A stretch of DNA of 64,000 bases from Nocardia ninae NBRC 108245 (lineage in GTDB: Bacteria; Actinomycetota; Actinomycetes; Mycobacteriales; Mycobacteriaceae). Under the pieces are notes generated by a model that saw only the letters and a list, made by a program, of their open reading frames with translations, ran no database searches and was not told the DNA's origin. The stretch is from positions 1 through 64,000 of the forward strand of contig NZ_BJXA01000026.1 in the NCBI RefSeq assembly GCF_007990755.1, written 5' to 3'. A program made the translations under genes and the position numbers. This document shows positions 43,588-52,005 of this stretch, in pieces; positions within the stretch are counted from its first letter, which is position 1; each line of letters opens with the position of its first letter.

Positions 43588-43998
43588 ATGCCACGAAGGA
43601 AACCGGCGGTCCGCCGCCCACAACGCACCAAGGACGTATTGCACGGTCGCGCAGGCGAATCCGGTGACGCGTTCCGCTGCGTCGGCTGCCGCATGGAGGT
43701 GCCCGTCACCGCGCCGGGCACCGCCCACCGCAACCACTGCCCGCACTGCCTGTCCAGCCGCCACGTGGACCGACGTGTCCCCGGCGATCGGGCCGAGCAG
43801 TGCCGTGGCCGGATGGAGGCGGTGAGCATGTCCGCCCGCGACAACGGCGAATGGCAGCTGGTCCACCAGTGTCTCGCCTGCGGGGCCCTGAAAGCGAACC
43901 GCATCGCAGGCGACGACAACGCCCTCGCCCTGATGCGAATCGCATTGCGCCCGTTGGCCGATCCACGCATCGGCCGCCGAGCGCTGCTCGCGCTGTGA
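43588..43998 (+). CDS. RNHCP-domain protein, copy 2
   Basis: 136 residues. A basic N-terminal tail (MPRRKPAVRRPQRTKD) precedes FRCVGCRMEV, HRNHCPHCLSSRH, QCRGRMEAVSM, VHQCLACGALKANRIAGDDN, matching copy 1 in order and spacing. The Arg/Lys tail suggests binding to RNA or ribosomes, but this is inference. Tandem duplication of copy 1; likely same transcript. A hairpin follows. Confidence 0.85.
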   Translation: MPRRKPAVRRPQRTKDVLHGRAGESGDAFRCVGCRMEVPVTAPGTAHRNHCPHCLSSRHVDRRVPGDRAEQCRGRMEAVSMSARDNGEWQLVHQCLACGALKANRIAGDDNALALMRIALRPLADPRIGRRALLAL

Positions 43999-44004
43999 AC
44001 CAGC

Positions 44005-44036
44005 CCGGTGCCTGCCGATCGCCCGGTAGGCACCGG
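44005..44036. terminator. Terminator hairpin between convergent genes
   Basis: 13-base arms CCGGTGCCTGCCG/CGGTAGGCACCGG with one G-T mismatch and a six-base loop, just after the second RNHCP gene. Confidence 0.65.
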
Positions 44037-44055
44037 AACAGCACGGCACGCCCGG

Positions 44056-44901
44056 CTACTCGCCGTCGTTGTCTGCTTGGACCGCACGCCGCACCTGGGC
44101 GGCCTCCGCGTCGAGCGCCGCGGCCTGCAGATACGCGGCGGTGGTTTCGGCGAGCAGCGTCGTCCACCGGGCGAGGCGTTCGGTGCGGCGGAGAACTTCC
44201 CGCTCGGCCGTGGCCAGTGCCGCGTCATCCCCGCCGGCCTCCGCCTCCACTGCGGCGGCGTGGGCCGCACGCAGCTTCTCCTCGGCACGGAATCGGAGTT
44301 CGCGGCAGTGGTCGGGATCGAAGACCTCGGCGCGAATGTCGGCGGCTTCGCCTTCCAGTTCGGCGATTCGAGTCAGCCGCGGGTCGGTCTGATCGATCGT
44401 TTCGTCCGGAACCCATTCCTCTTCGGTGGATTCCCATGGGAGGTCGAAGGTTTCGTCGCTCAGCGCTTTACGCTGGAGAAAGCGCCGGTGGTCTTCTTCG
44501 GCCCACTCCAGGTACTCGCGGTACTCGGTCATGTCCTTGTCGGTGATCGGCCGATGCCGCGGATGGGCCGTCATGGATATCGCGACGCTGCCGTCGGCAT
44601 AGCGCAGCAGCACGGTGACCACGGTGACCGGGCGCGGTTCCGGGTTCCCGTCGACGCGCGCCATCATCACCTCGTACCGGTGTTCCTCCACCACCGTGTC
44701 GCAGGCTTGCTCGAACAGTCCGCACGCGACCTCGTAGTACTGCCCCGCGGTGCTCCCGGTCAACGGATGTGGTTCGCCTAGTCGGCTCTCTCCCGAATCA
44801 ACGGTCACCCCATCATGGACGATCTCCCAGGTATAGCGCTCCGCGAGCTCATCCGCGGCCGTACCGGCCGGCGCTTCAGGGGTATCGGTGACGTCGTGCA
44901 C
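44056..44901 (-). CDS. Hypothetical protein with acidic N-terminal domain and C-terminal coiled coil
   Basis: 281 residues, strongly acidic, no signal peptide or membrane segment. The first ~130 residues look like a compact alpha/beta domain (RYTWEIVHDG, GQYYEVACGLFEQACD, YEVMMARVDG, VTVVTVLLRYADGSVAI). After an acidic Trp-rich linker, residues ~175-275 are long Ala/Glu/Arg helices. I do not recognise a family. GTG start with GGGAG upstream. Downstream of the histidine kinase on the same strand, about 150 bases away, so it may or may not share its transcript. Confidence 0.65.
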   Translation of the reverse strand: MHDVTDTPEAPAGTAADELAERYTWEIVHDGVTVDSGESRLGEPHPLTGSTAGQYYEVACGLFEQACDTVVEEHRYEVMMARVDGNPEPRPVTVVTVLLRYADGSVAISMTAHPRHRPITDKDMTEYREYLEWAEEDHRRFLQRKALSDETFDLPWESTEEEWVPDETIDQTDPRLTRIAELEGEAADIRAEVFDPDHCRELRFRAEEKLRAAHAAAVEAEAGGDDAALATAEREVLRRTERLARWTTLLAETTAAYLQAAALDAEAAQVRRAVQADNDGE

Positions 44902-45053
44902 AGTCCGCTCCCATCTCGTGGCGAACAGCGGACGCGGCCCGGCTCGGAAACGCCGCTCCCGCTGGCGGTTGCACGCCTATATTTCTCCTTCCGAGCCCAG
45001 CACGCCAGCGGCAAATCTGGGGATTTCCGAATGAACGGAAATACTCCGGTGGG

Positions 45054-46424
45054 TCAGTCCGCCGACGGAAAGGTGAGCCGGAAGAGCGCGCCACCGCCCG
45101 GAGCGGATTCGGCGGCGATATCGGCCCCGTGCAGAGCCGCTACCTGTTGGACAATGGCCAGGCCGAGACCGTGTCCGGGTTTCGCCCGCGCGGCGGTGGA
45201 GCGATAGAAGCGATCGAAGATGTGCGGGAAATCTTCCGGCGGTATCCCCGGCCCGTGGTCGCGGACAGTCAATGCGTTGTGCCGCAACACAATGCGGACA
45301 ACGCCTCGCGGTGGACTGAATTTGGCGGCATTGTCGAGCAGGTTGGTGATGGCGCGGACGAGCCGAGCGTGCACGCCGCCGATCGTGACGGGCTCGAGCT
45401 CGGCCTCGAATGTCAGTGTCGGCCAGTGCCGCTCAGCGGTCCGCAGGCAGTCCGCCACCAGCAGGTCGAGCCGTAGATCCTCGAAGGATTCCGGCGCAGC
45501 GGCCGGGTCGTCGGCGCGCGCGAGGTCGATCAGATCGGTGACCAGACCGGAGAGTTCCTCGGACTGAATGCGCAAGGCGGACACTGTTTCGTCGAGTTGT
45601 CCACCACTGAGGCGAGCGGCCCGGCGCAGCAGATCGATATTGGTGCGCAATGCCGTCAGCGGTGTGCGCAGTTCGTGCGAAGTGTCGGCGATCAAACGGT
45701 GCTGGGCCGCACGGGAGTTCCGCTCGGCGGTCAGCGCCTGATCCAGCTCGTCGAGCATAGTGTTGAAACTGCTTGCCAGGCTGCGCAATTCGCCGGGTCC
45801 GGTGACGGTGATGTGCTGGCGCGGATCCCTGGTCCGCGCGATCCTTTCGGCAGCCCTGGTCAGCGTGGTGACCGGCGCGACAGCGCGACGGGCGACAGCG
45901 AACCCGACTCCGATGGCAAGCAACATCCCGACCGCCGCCGCGGCCAGCAGGGCGTAGGCGACGCGGCGAAGGCTCGTATCCACGGGATCAGCGCGCTGCG
46001 CGATCTGCACCGCACTACCGGAACGCAATGGCGCGGTGTACATCCGGAGCGGATACCCAGCCAGCCGGATATCGCTGAAGTACGCCGGTCGCGTGCCTGC
46101 CGCTACCGCCGCGGTAGCGGCATCGACCGGCAGCGGCTGGTTCGGGTCGTGCTCGGATTCGATCCGCCCGTCCGCACCGACCACCTGTACACAGCTCGGG
46201 GCGGTCAGATACCGGCACGGCCCGGACGCGGTGGCCACCTCGGGGTCGGTGGCCACCGTGCGGCTGATGCGGGTAGCTTCCCGGCGCAGTCCGAGGTCGA
46301 GCGAACGGTCGAGTTCGTGCACGACCACGGCGTAGGCCGCCACCCCCATCCCCGCCAGCGCGCACGCAATGGCGACCACGCAGAACAACGCGACGCGGGC
46401 ACGTAGCGAACTGGGCAGCCTCAC
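45054..46424 (-). CDS. Two-component sensor histidine kinase
   Basis: 456 residues. Membrane helix (~10-35), an extracytoplasmic sensor region of about 110 residues with a Cys pair (GPCRYLTAPSCVQV), a second helix (~155-178), HAMP, then the dimerisation domain with phospho-His in IADTSHELRTPLTALRTN and the ATPase domain (NLLDNAAKFSPP, VRDHGPGIPPEDFPHIFDRFYR, GLGLAIVQQ). Orthodox EnvZ/MprB-type kinase. GTG start overlapping the response regulator's TGA. Confidence 0.92.
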   Translation of the reverse strand: MRLPSSLRARVALFCVVAIACALAGMGVAAYAVVVHELDRSLDLGLRREATRISRTVATDPEVATASGPCRYLTAPSCVQVVGADGRIESEHDPNQPLPVDAATAAVAAGTRPAYFSDIRLAGYPLRMYTAPLRSGSAVQIAQRADPVDTSLRRVAYALLAAAAVGMLLAIGVGFAVARRAVAPVTTLTRAAERIARTRDPRQHITVTGPGELRSLASSFNTMLDELDQALTAERNSRAAQHRLIADTSHELRTPLTALRTNIDLLRRAARLSGGQLDETVSALRIQSEELSGLVTDLIDLARADDPAAAPESFEDLRLDLLVADCLRTAERHWPTLTFEAELEPVTIGGVHARLVRAITNLLDNAAKFSPPRGVVRIVLRHNALTVRDHGPGIPPEDFPHIFDRFYRSTAARAKPGHGLGLAIVQQVAALHGADIAAESAPGGGALFRLTFPSAD

Positions 46425-47092
46425 GGCGGAGCCAGCCGATAGCCGATACCGCGCAGGGTGTGGATCAGCCGGGGTTCGTTGTCGGCCTCCAGCTTGCGCC
46501 GCAGATACCGTATGTAGACCTCGAGCGAATTCGACGTCGAGCCCACCCCGCTCCCCCAGACGCGTTCGATGAGCATCTCCCGCGGCAACGCCTGGCCTTC
46601 ATTGCGCAACAGCACCTCCAGCAGCGCGAACTCAGTGCGGCTGAGTTCCACGAGCCGGGCGCCCCGGCGGACCTCGTGCGCAGTGGTGTCCATCACCAAA
46701 TCAGCGCAGGACAGCACGGCACCGTCCTCGGGGTAGGTGCGCCGAACCAACGCGCGGACCCTGGCCAGTAGTTCATCCAGGTCGAAGGGTTTGACCAGAT
46801 AGTCGTCCGCGCCGGCATCGAGCCCGTCCACCCGATCGGCGACCGCATCACGAGCGGTGAGCATCAAGATCGGCGTGCGATCCCCGCGCGCCCGCAACTG
46901 CCTGCACGCGGTCAGCCCATCCATGAACGGCATCAGCACATCCAGCAGCACCACCTCCGGCTGCCACCGCTGGATCTCGGCGAGCGCGGCCGCACCGTCC
47001 CCCGCAGCGCGGGTCTGATAACCCTCGCTGTCCATCGCGCGCACCAGCGCCGCCCGGACCGCGTCCTCGTCGTCCACCACCAACACGCGCAT
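46421..47092 (-). CDS. OmpR-family response regulator
   Basis: 223 residues. Receiver domain with acidic pocket VDDED, phospho-acceptor Asp51 in LLDVLMPFMDG, LMLTARD and the conserved Lys in YLVKPFDLDEL; DNA-binding winged helix with LSRTEFALLEVLLRNEG and SNSLEVYIRYLRRKLEA. PrrA/MprA-like. First gene of the pair with its kinase. Divergent from the lipoprotein glycosidase gene, with three CTCAT direct repeats in the shared region. Confidence 0.92.
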   Translation of the reverse strand: MRVLVVDDEDAVRAALVRAMDSEGYQTRAAGDGAAALAEIQRWQPEVVLLDVLMPFMDGLTACRQLRARGDRTPILMLTARDAVADRVDGLDAGADDYLVKPFDLDELLARVRALVRRTYPEDGAVLSCADLVMDTTAHEVRRGARLVELSRTEFALLEVLLRNEGQALPREMLIERVWGSGVGSTSNSLEVYIRYLRRKLEADNEPRLIHTLRGIGYRLAPP

Positions 47093-47133
47093 GTTCCGGA
47101 TACTACGGATCGGATCCGCGCAGGCCGGGGACC

Positions 47134-47160
47134 CTCATGTCGTCTCATCGAACTCTCATC
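47134..47160. promoter_or_regulatory. Three phased CTCAT direct repeats, candidate response-regulator site
   Basis: CTCAT occurs at 47134, 47144 and 47155, one DNA turn apart; the last two extend to TCTCATC. OmpR-family regulators typically bind direct repeats with 10-11 bp phasing. Located between the regulator gene and the glycosidase gene. Confidence 0.5.
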
Positions 47161-47182
47161 CGGCTTCGGCAACGTGCCGGGC

Positions 47183-47321
47183 ATGAGACGTCGGAGCATC
47201 GAACGCACCTACCGAGGTATCGCCTCGACTACCGTTTTACTGATCGCCGCCCTGACCGTCACGGCCTGCGACAGCAACCCCCGACAGCACGCGCCCACAG
47301 CAACGCGGCGACCACGTACTC
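47183..47321 (+). other. Lipoprotein signal-peptide segment, out of frame with the glycosidase body
   Basis: ATG at 47183 opens MRRRSIERTYRGIASTTVLL followed by a lipobox ending VTAC with Cys29, an excellent lipoprotein export signal. After AC the frame turns into Arg-rich non-native sequence, while the glycosidase frame runs one base off. Removing one C from the C5 run at 47278-47282 joins the two smoothly (DSNPDSTRPQQRGDHVLVP). So this is the true N-terminus of the following gene, cut off by a +1 frameshift or a sequence error. Confidence 0.65.
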
Positions 47322-49145
47322 GTGCCGATCGCCGGCGGCCAGGCAGAGGTGGACACCGCATCACTGGCGATCACCGGACTCGTCGACGACGGTGCGCGCA
47401 TCGCCATCTCCGAAGGCGCACCCGGCCTAGGCGCCGCGGGTCCGATCCGGATCACCGGCGACCTGGCCACCTGGACCTACCCCGACAAGGGCTTGACCGC
47501 CTCCGCCGACGCCGCCGACGGCCGCCTCCGTGTCGTCCTGTACAGCGACCGCGACGAGCGCCTCGCCTGGCCGGTCACCGGCACCGACCCAGCCGCAGCC
47601 GCCCTCCAACTCCCGCGCGGCGAGGGATTGTCGCTCCCCGTCGACGACCCGTTCTGGAACTCCCCCGACGCCACCCTCGTCGACAACCCCCTCGACCTGA
47701 CCTCCGGACTGACCATGCCGTTCTGGGCCTACCGCATCGGTGACCGCGGCGTCAGCTACCTCGCCCCCACCGACATCGGCACCACCCTGACGGTCAACTC
47801 CGTAGGTGGGAGACTCCGCGCAACAGCCGAGCACGACTTCGCGGCCCGAGCCGATACTCGTGACTACACAATCACTTTCGCCCTGACTGACGCATCACCG
47901 GTCGCCGCAGCCAAGGACTACCGCGCCTGGCTCATGCAACACGGCCAGTTCCGTTCCCTGACCGACAAGATCCGGCAGAATCCCGCGATCTCCCAGCTGC
48001 TCGGCGCTTTCCACGCCTACCTCTGGGGCGACGGCCGAACCTCCGACGCGATCCGCAAGATGCGCGAGCTCGGCCTGACCCGCATGTGGCTCGGCTACGA
48101 CGCAGGCGACGACCCGATGACCCGCGACGCCATCGATGCCGCGAAGCAGGCCGGATACCTTGCCGGACCCTATGATTCGTACGCCAACGCCCAAGACCCG
48201 GCCACCGCAGACAACCCGAGCTCCCGCTGGCCCGACCCGATGTGGCCGACCGGCTGCGTGCACGACGCGGACGGCAAGCCGGAGACCGGCTTCGGCAATC
48301 GCGGCTGCTACCTCAGTTCCCAAGCCCTGGCACAGCATCCGCGCCTGCTCGACGACCGGTACGCGAGCATCACAGCCAACGGCGCGAACACCTACTTCCT
48401 CGACGTCGACGCCGCAGGCGAGTTCTTCGACGACTACAGCCCCGACCACCCGATGAACCAGCAGCAGGACCGCACCAACCGGCTGGCCCGCATGCGCGCC
48501 CTGGCCGAGGATCGCAAGCAGGTGCTCGGCTCGGAGTCGGCAGGCGCGTGGGCGAGCACAGTGCTCGCCTACAGCCACGGCTCCCAGACGCCGGTCTCGG
48601 ATCTGCTGTGGAAGGCGGAGCGGGACAAGGAAACCTGGGGCGGCTGGGCCCCGGCGCGTGCCCCACGCAACTTCTTCCAGCCCGCCGAACTACCCGCAGC
48701 GGTCGCGAAGGCCATGTTCGATCCCGCCTACCGAGTCCCGCTGTACGAAACCGTGCTGCACGACTCGGTGATCAACCTGGACCGGTGGGAACTGCCGTAC
48801 TACAAACTGCCGCAACAACAAACGATGCGGGCACTGACTTCGATCTTGAACAACACCCCGCTGAACCTCGTACTGGACCAGGAGCAACTCACCACCCACG
48901 GCACCGAAATCGCCCGCTTGCAAAAGTATTTCGCACCGCTGCACGAAACAGCAGGCACCGCGCCGATGACCGACTTCCAGTGGCTCACCGCAGATCACCT
49001 GGTGCAACGCAGCACATTCGGTGACGGCACAATGACGGTCACCGCCAACTTCGGCACGCAAACCTACGCAGACCTTCCCGCAGGTTGCGTCGACGCTCGG
49101 CTCAGGACCGACACCACACCAAGGCGACTCTGCCCTGGGACATAA
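47322..49145 (+). CDS. Glycoside-hydrolase-like secreted lipoprotein (5' end frameshifted)
   Basis: 607 residues from a nominal GTG, which is not a believable start because the export signal lies upstream in another frame. The N-terminal ~200 residues are beta-rich (galactose-mutarotase-like); the rest looks like a TIM-barrel glycosidase, with ELGLTRMWLGYDAGDDPM, FLDVDAAGEFFDDYSPDHP, LGSESAGAWASTVLAYSHG and a Trp/Tyr-rich C-terminal part. The pattern recalls GH101 or DUF5696-type glycosidases; D in LDVDA and E in GSES would be catalytic candidates. Substrate unknown. Divergent from the two-component genes. Terminator downstream. Confidence 0.7.
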   Translation: MPIAGGQAEVDTASLAITGLVDDGARIAISEGAPGLGAAGPIRITGDLATWTYPDKGLTASADAADGRLRVVLYSDRDERLAWPVTGTDPAAAALQLPRGEGLSLPVDDPFWNSPDATLVDNPLDLTSGLTMPFWAYRIGDRGVSYLAPTDIGTTLTVNSVGGRLRATAEHDFAARADTRDYTITFALTDASPVAAAKDYRAWLMQHGQFRSLTDKIRQNPAISQLLGAFHAYLWGDGRTSDAIRKMRELGLTRMWLGYDAGDDPMTRDAIDAAKQAGYLAGPYDSYANAQDPATADNPSSRWPDPMWPTGCVHDADGKPETGFGNRGCYLSSQALAQHPRLLDDRYASITANGANTYFLDVDAAGEFFDDYSPDHPMNQQQDRTNRLARMRALAEDRKQVLGSESAGAWASTVLAYSHGSQTPVSDLLWKAERDKETWGGWAPARAPRNFFQPAELPAAVAKAMFDPAYRVPLYETVLHDSVINLDRWELPYYKLPQQQTMRALTSILNNTPLNLVLDQEQLTTHGTEIARLQKYFAPLHETAGTAPMTDFQWLTADHLVQRSTFGDGTMTVTANFGTQTYADLPAGCVDARLRTDTTPRRLCPGT

Positions 49146-49230
49146 CTGCGCCGCGACACGACTGGGCTCCGGCGGAAGTAACCGGTCGCCCGCGAAATAT
49201 CTACCCGCGGTACACAACTGCGCAAGCCAC

Positions 49231-49261
49231 GAGACCCGGTGCTCCTCCGGCACCGGGTCTC
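49231..49261. terminator. Bidirectional terminator hairpin
   Basis: Perfect 12-bp arms GAGACCCGGTGC/GCACCGGGTCTC with a seven-base loop between the glycosidase and the convergent acyl-CoA-dehydrogenase-like gene. Confidence 0.8.
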
Positions 49262-49274
49262 CGCACGCACCCGG

Positions 49275-50402
49275 CTACTCGCCGTCCGCCACGCCGAGCA
49301 CCGACCTGCCGATCTCACCGGCGATCACCTCGGTCGAGTACGCCATCAACTGACCCGCCTCCGCATCACGCAGATGACGTTGGATAGGCGACTTTTTGAG
49401 ATAACCCGACGCACCGCCCACCCGTACACCCAATTGCGCGACATCCACGGCGACCTTGTTGGCGAGATACTTCGCCCGCGACAGATTGGGGAAGAAACTC
49501 GGTATCCCGTTGTCGGCCTCCCGCAGCGCCCGCTCGTACAACGCATGCGCCGCTGCCAGTTTGGTCTGCACGTCGGCGACCTCGTACTGCACCCACTGCT
49601 GATGCGACAGCGGCTTACCGAGGATCACCCGCGACTGCGCGTGCTCCACCAGCGCGTCCAGCGCCGCGTCGGCGATGCCGAGCGAGATGGCGGGCAGTCC
49701 AGCTGGAATCACCGCGAAGTCCCCGAACCCTGGTGCCCGGCCCCGATATTCGGCCCGCAGCAGCGTGTTGTCGAACGACAACAGCTGACTGCGCGTCGCC
49801 CGCAAACCGAGGGTGTCCCAGATCGGGATGGTCGACACCGTCTCGTCGGGCACCACCCCGAAGAACGCGGGCACGTCGTCGACCCGCGCGTTCACCAGCA
49901 GGTACTCCGCGATCTCACACCCGGAGACGAATCGCTTGGCCCCGGTCAGCGACCAACCACCCGCGACCGGAACAGCGTCCTGCTGCGGATTGAGAAACCG
50001 GTTCCCACTGGCGGGTTCGGACAGCGCGTTGGCGAAGCGCTTGCCCGCGAGGAACTCGTCGGCGAAGAACGAGCCGAGCGTTTCCTCGGTGAACTCCGCG
50101 AGCGCGACCCCGGCCCCCGCGTGCATCGTCCAGATCGTCGCCGTCGACGGATCCGCCTTCGCGAGCACGCACACCACATGCCCGAACGCCGAGTAGCTCA
50201 GCCCGAGCCCGCCTACGTGTTCCGGTAATACCGCCCGATCGACATCCGCGTCGTGTAGCGCCGTCAGGTGCGCCACCGCGATCTCGGCCCGCTCGTCGTA
50301 CCCGGCCGCGACGGCCCGAAACCCCTCCGCCAACTCGGCGACTCGGTCGAGCACCTTGCGCTCGACATCGCGGACCGGAAAAGAAAACTGGGCAGTAGTC
50401 AC
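49275..50402 (-). CDS. Acyl-CoA dehydrogenase-like flavoprotein
   Basis: 375 residues with the acyl-CoA dehydrogenase layout: N-terminal helical domain (VLPEHVGGLGLSYSAFGHVVCVLAKADPS), middle beta domain (GGWSLTGAKRFVSGC), and C-terminal helical domain (QYEVADVQTKLAAAHALYERAL). The usual catalytic Glu region is hard to place, and members of this type include DszC/SfnB-like flavin monooxygenases. No CoA ligase or redox partner is adjacent. GTG start. Substrate unknown. Confidence 0.82.
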   Translation of the reverse strand: MTTAQFSFPVRDVERKVLDRVAELAEGFRAVAAGYDERAEIAVAHLTALHDADVDRAVLPEHVGGLGLSYSAFGHVVCVLAKADPSTATIWTMHAGAGVALAEFTEETLGSFFADEFLAGKRFANALSEPASGNRFLNPQQDAVPVAGGWSLTGAKRFVSGCEIAEYLLVNARVDDVPAFFGVVPDETVSTIPIWDTLGLRATRSQLLSFDNTLLRAEYRGRAPGFGDFAVIPAGLPAISLGIADAALDALVEHAQSRVILGKPLSHQQWVQYEVADVQTKLAAAHALYERALREADNGIPSFFPNLSRAKYLANKVAVDVAQLGVRVGGASGYLKKSPIQRHLRDAEAGQLMAYSTEVIAGEIGRSVLGVADGE

Positions 50403-50550
50403 GAAACGCTCTCTGGTCGAAGGGATTCGGCTGACCTGCGGTCGGCGGACGACTCGCCGACCCAGGGTACGCAGAACCCCCGCCCATCGAGGCAGGAACG
50501 GACAAGCCAGGCACCACCACTGCGCCGGCCCGGAATCCCCGCCTGACGTG

Positions 50551-51882
50551 CTACTCCGCGACCGGACGACCGGTTCCGCTGCGGCGCAGGCCTTTATAGT
50601 CGTACCACCGCGTGATCACCACGCCGAGCACGAGACCGATGGCCAGTCCGAGCGCCGACATCCAGACGCCCCTGCTGAGCCCCGCCGGACCGCTCGCGTC
50701 GAAGTAGAGGATCGCGCGCACCCCGAGGAACACCTGGTGCATCGGCTCGAAAGACGCCAGCCAGCTGAAGTATTTCGGCGTCGCCTCGATCGGCACGGTG
50801 CCGCCGGAGGACGGCAGCCCGAGAATGATGAACAAGATCAGGTTGATCAGCAGGCCGGCCGACCCGACGGCCGCGAGCACGGACAGCCCGGTGACGCCGA
50901 CGGCGATGATGGCCAGCGTGCTGTATAGGAAAAGCCCGAGCGGATGATCGAGCGGCATGCCGAGCGCCTTCGCGACGAGCAGGAACACCGCCGCAACAAC
51001 ATTCGCGGTCACCACCATGACGCCCCACTTGATCAGCAGCGTGTGGAAACGCGAGATCGGCGTCGGCGGGAAATGCACGAACCACGGCCCGTACTCGGTG
51101 GGTACGAAGCCGAGTTGCGCGTCGATCATCGTGTGGATCGTCATCGAGCCGACCAGCCCGGCCAGCAGGAGCAGCAGCGCGTAGAAGAACGCCGTGAGCC
51201 CCTGCCCCGTGCCGCTGGGCAACGGATGGAACGGTTCGGTGACGATCTGCAGCGGCTCGGCGAGCGCCACCCGGCTGGCACCACTCAGTTCGGGCGCGGG
51301 CGGCCCGCCGGGTGGCGGCGTCAACTGTGCCCGCACCTGCTCGGTCAGTTGCTGTCCGACCTGCGTGTTCACCTGATCGAGCGCCTGCGTACCGATCTGC
51401 GTGACGATCTCGGTCACGAACGCGCCGCTGCGCGGATTGGTCTGCAACGTGATGATCGGCCGCTCGATATCGCCGGGGATCACGCTTCCGACCCCGAGGA
51501 TGCCCAGCCGTTTGCTGAAGTCGCTCGGAATCAGGATGGTGCCGTACACCTTGTTGTCCTGCATGCGCAGCGACGCCTCATTGGCGGAGACCATCTGCAG
51601 GTCGATCTTGTCCGCGGGCACCGCCTTCTTCAGCCCTTCGGCGACCTCATCGCCGAAGACCACCCGCCGCTCCTGCCCCGGCGCGCCGATCGTGTCGCCG
51701 ACGTCCTGATTCACCAGCGCGATCGGAAAGTCGTGCATGTTCTCTTCCGGATCGACCACGTATGCCAGATACATCGTGCCGAGCAGCGCCATGAACACGC
51801 CGAGCACAGCCACCGGCAGGAGCCACATGCGCAGGCCGAGACGACGGTCCGATCGGGCTGCTTCCACGCTGTCCGAAGTCAC
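50551..51882 (-). CDS. DUF3533 / ABC-2-type membrane protein (YhgE-Pip-like)
   Basis: About 443 residues. A first membrane helix (LWLLPVAVLGVFMALLGTMYLAYV region), then an extracytoplasmic domain of some 190 residues with FPIALVNQDVGD and VYGTILIPSDFSKRL, then five or six helices towards the C-terminus. DUF3533 proteins belong to the ABC-2 permease-like/YhgE group; known relatives act in envelope export or phage and secretion functions. No ATPase is adjacent. GTG at 51882 gives a typical short cytoplasmic N-terminus; the open frame extends to a GTG at 51975. Confidence 0.75.
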   Translation of the reverse strand: MTSDSVEAARSDRRLGLRMWLLPVAVLGVFMALLGTMYLAYVVDPEENMHDFPIALVNQDVGDTIGAPGQERRVVFGDEVAEGLKKAVPADKIDLQMVSANEASLRMQDNKVYGTILIPSDFSKRLGILGVGSVIPGDIERPIITLQTNPRSGAFVTEIVTQIGTQALDQVNTQVGQQLTEQVRAQLTPPPGGPPAPELSGASRVALAEPLQIVTEPFHPLPSGTGQGLTAFFYALLLLLAGLVGSMTIHTMIDAQLGFVPTEYGPWFVHFPPTPISRFHTLLIKWGVMVVTANVVAAVFLLVAKALGMPLDHPLGLFLYSTLAIIAVGVTGLSVLAAVGSAGLLINLILFIILGLPSSGGTVPIEATPKYFSWLASFEPMHQVFLGVRAILYFDASGPAGLSRGVWMSALGLAIGLVLGVVITRWYDYKGLRRSGTGRPVAE

Positions 51883-52005
51883 GGTGTCGGACGGTAGCAG
51901 CAGACCGCGCCGACGTTCGGGAGCTTCGCCGGGCTGTTTGCTACAGCGATGCGAAGGCGGCCCACACGCCTCCACCAGCCGAAGTCCGCGTGTCGCATCA
52001 TCCCG

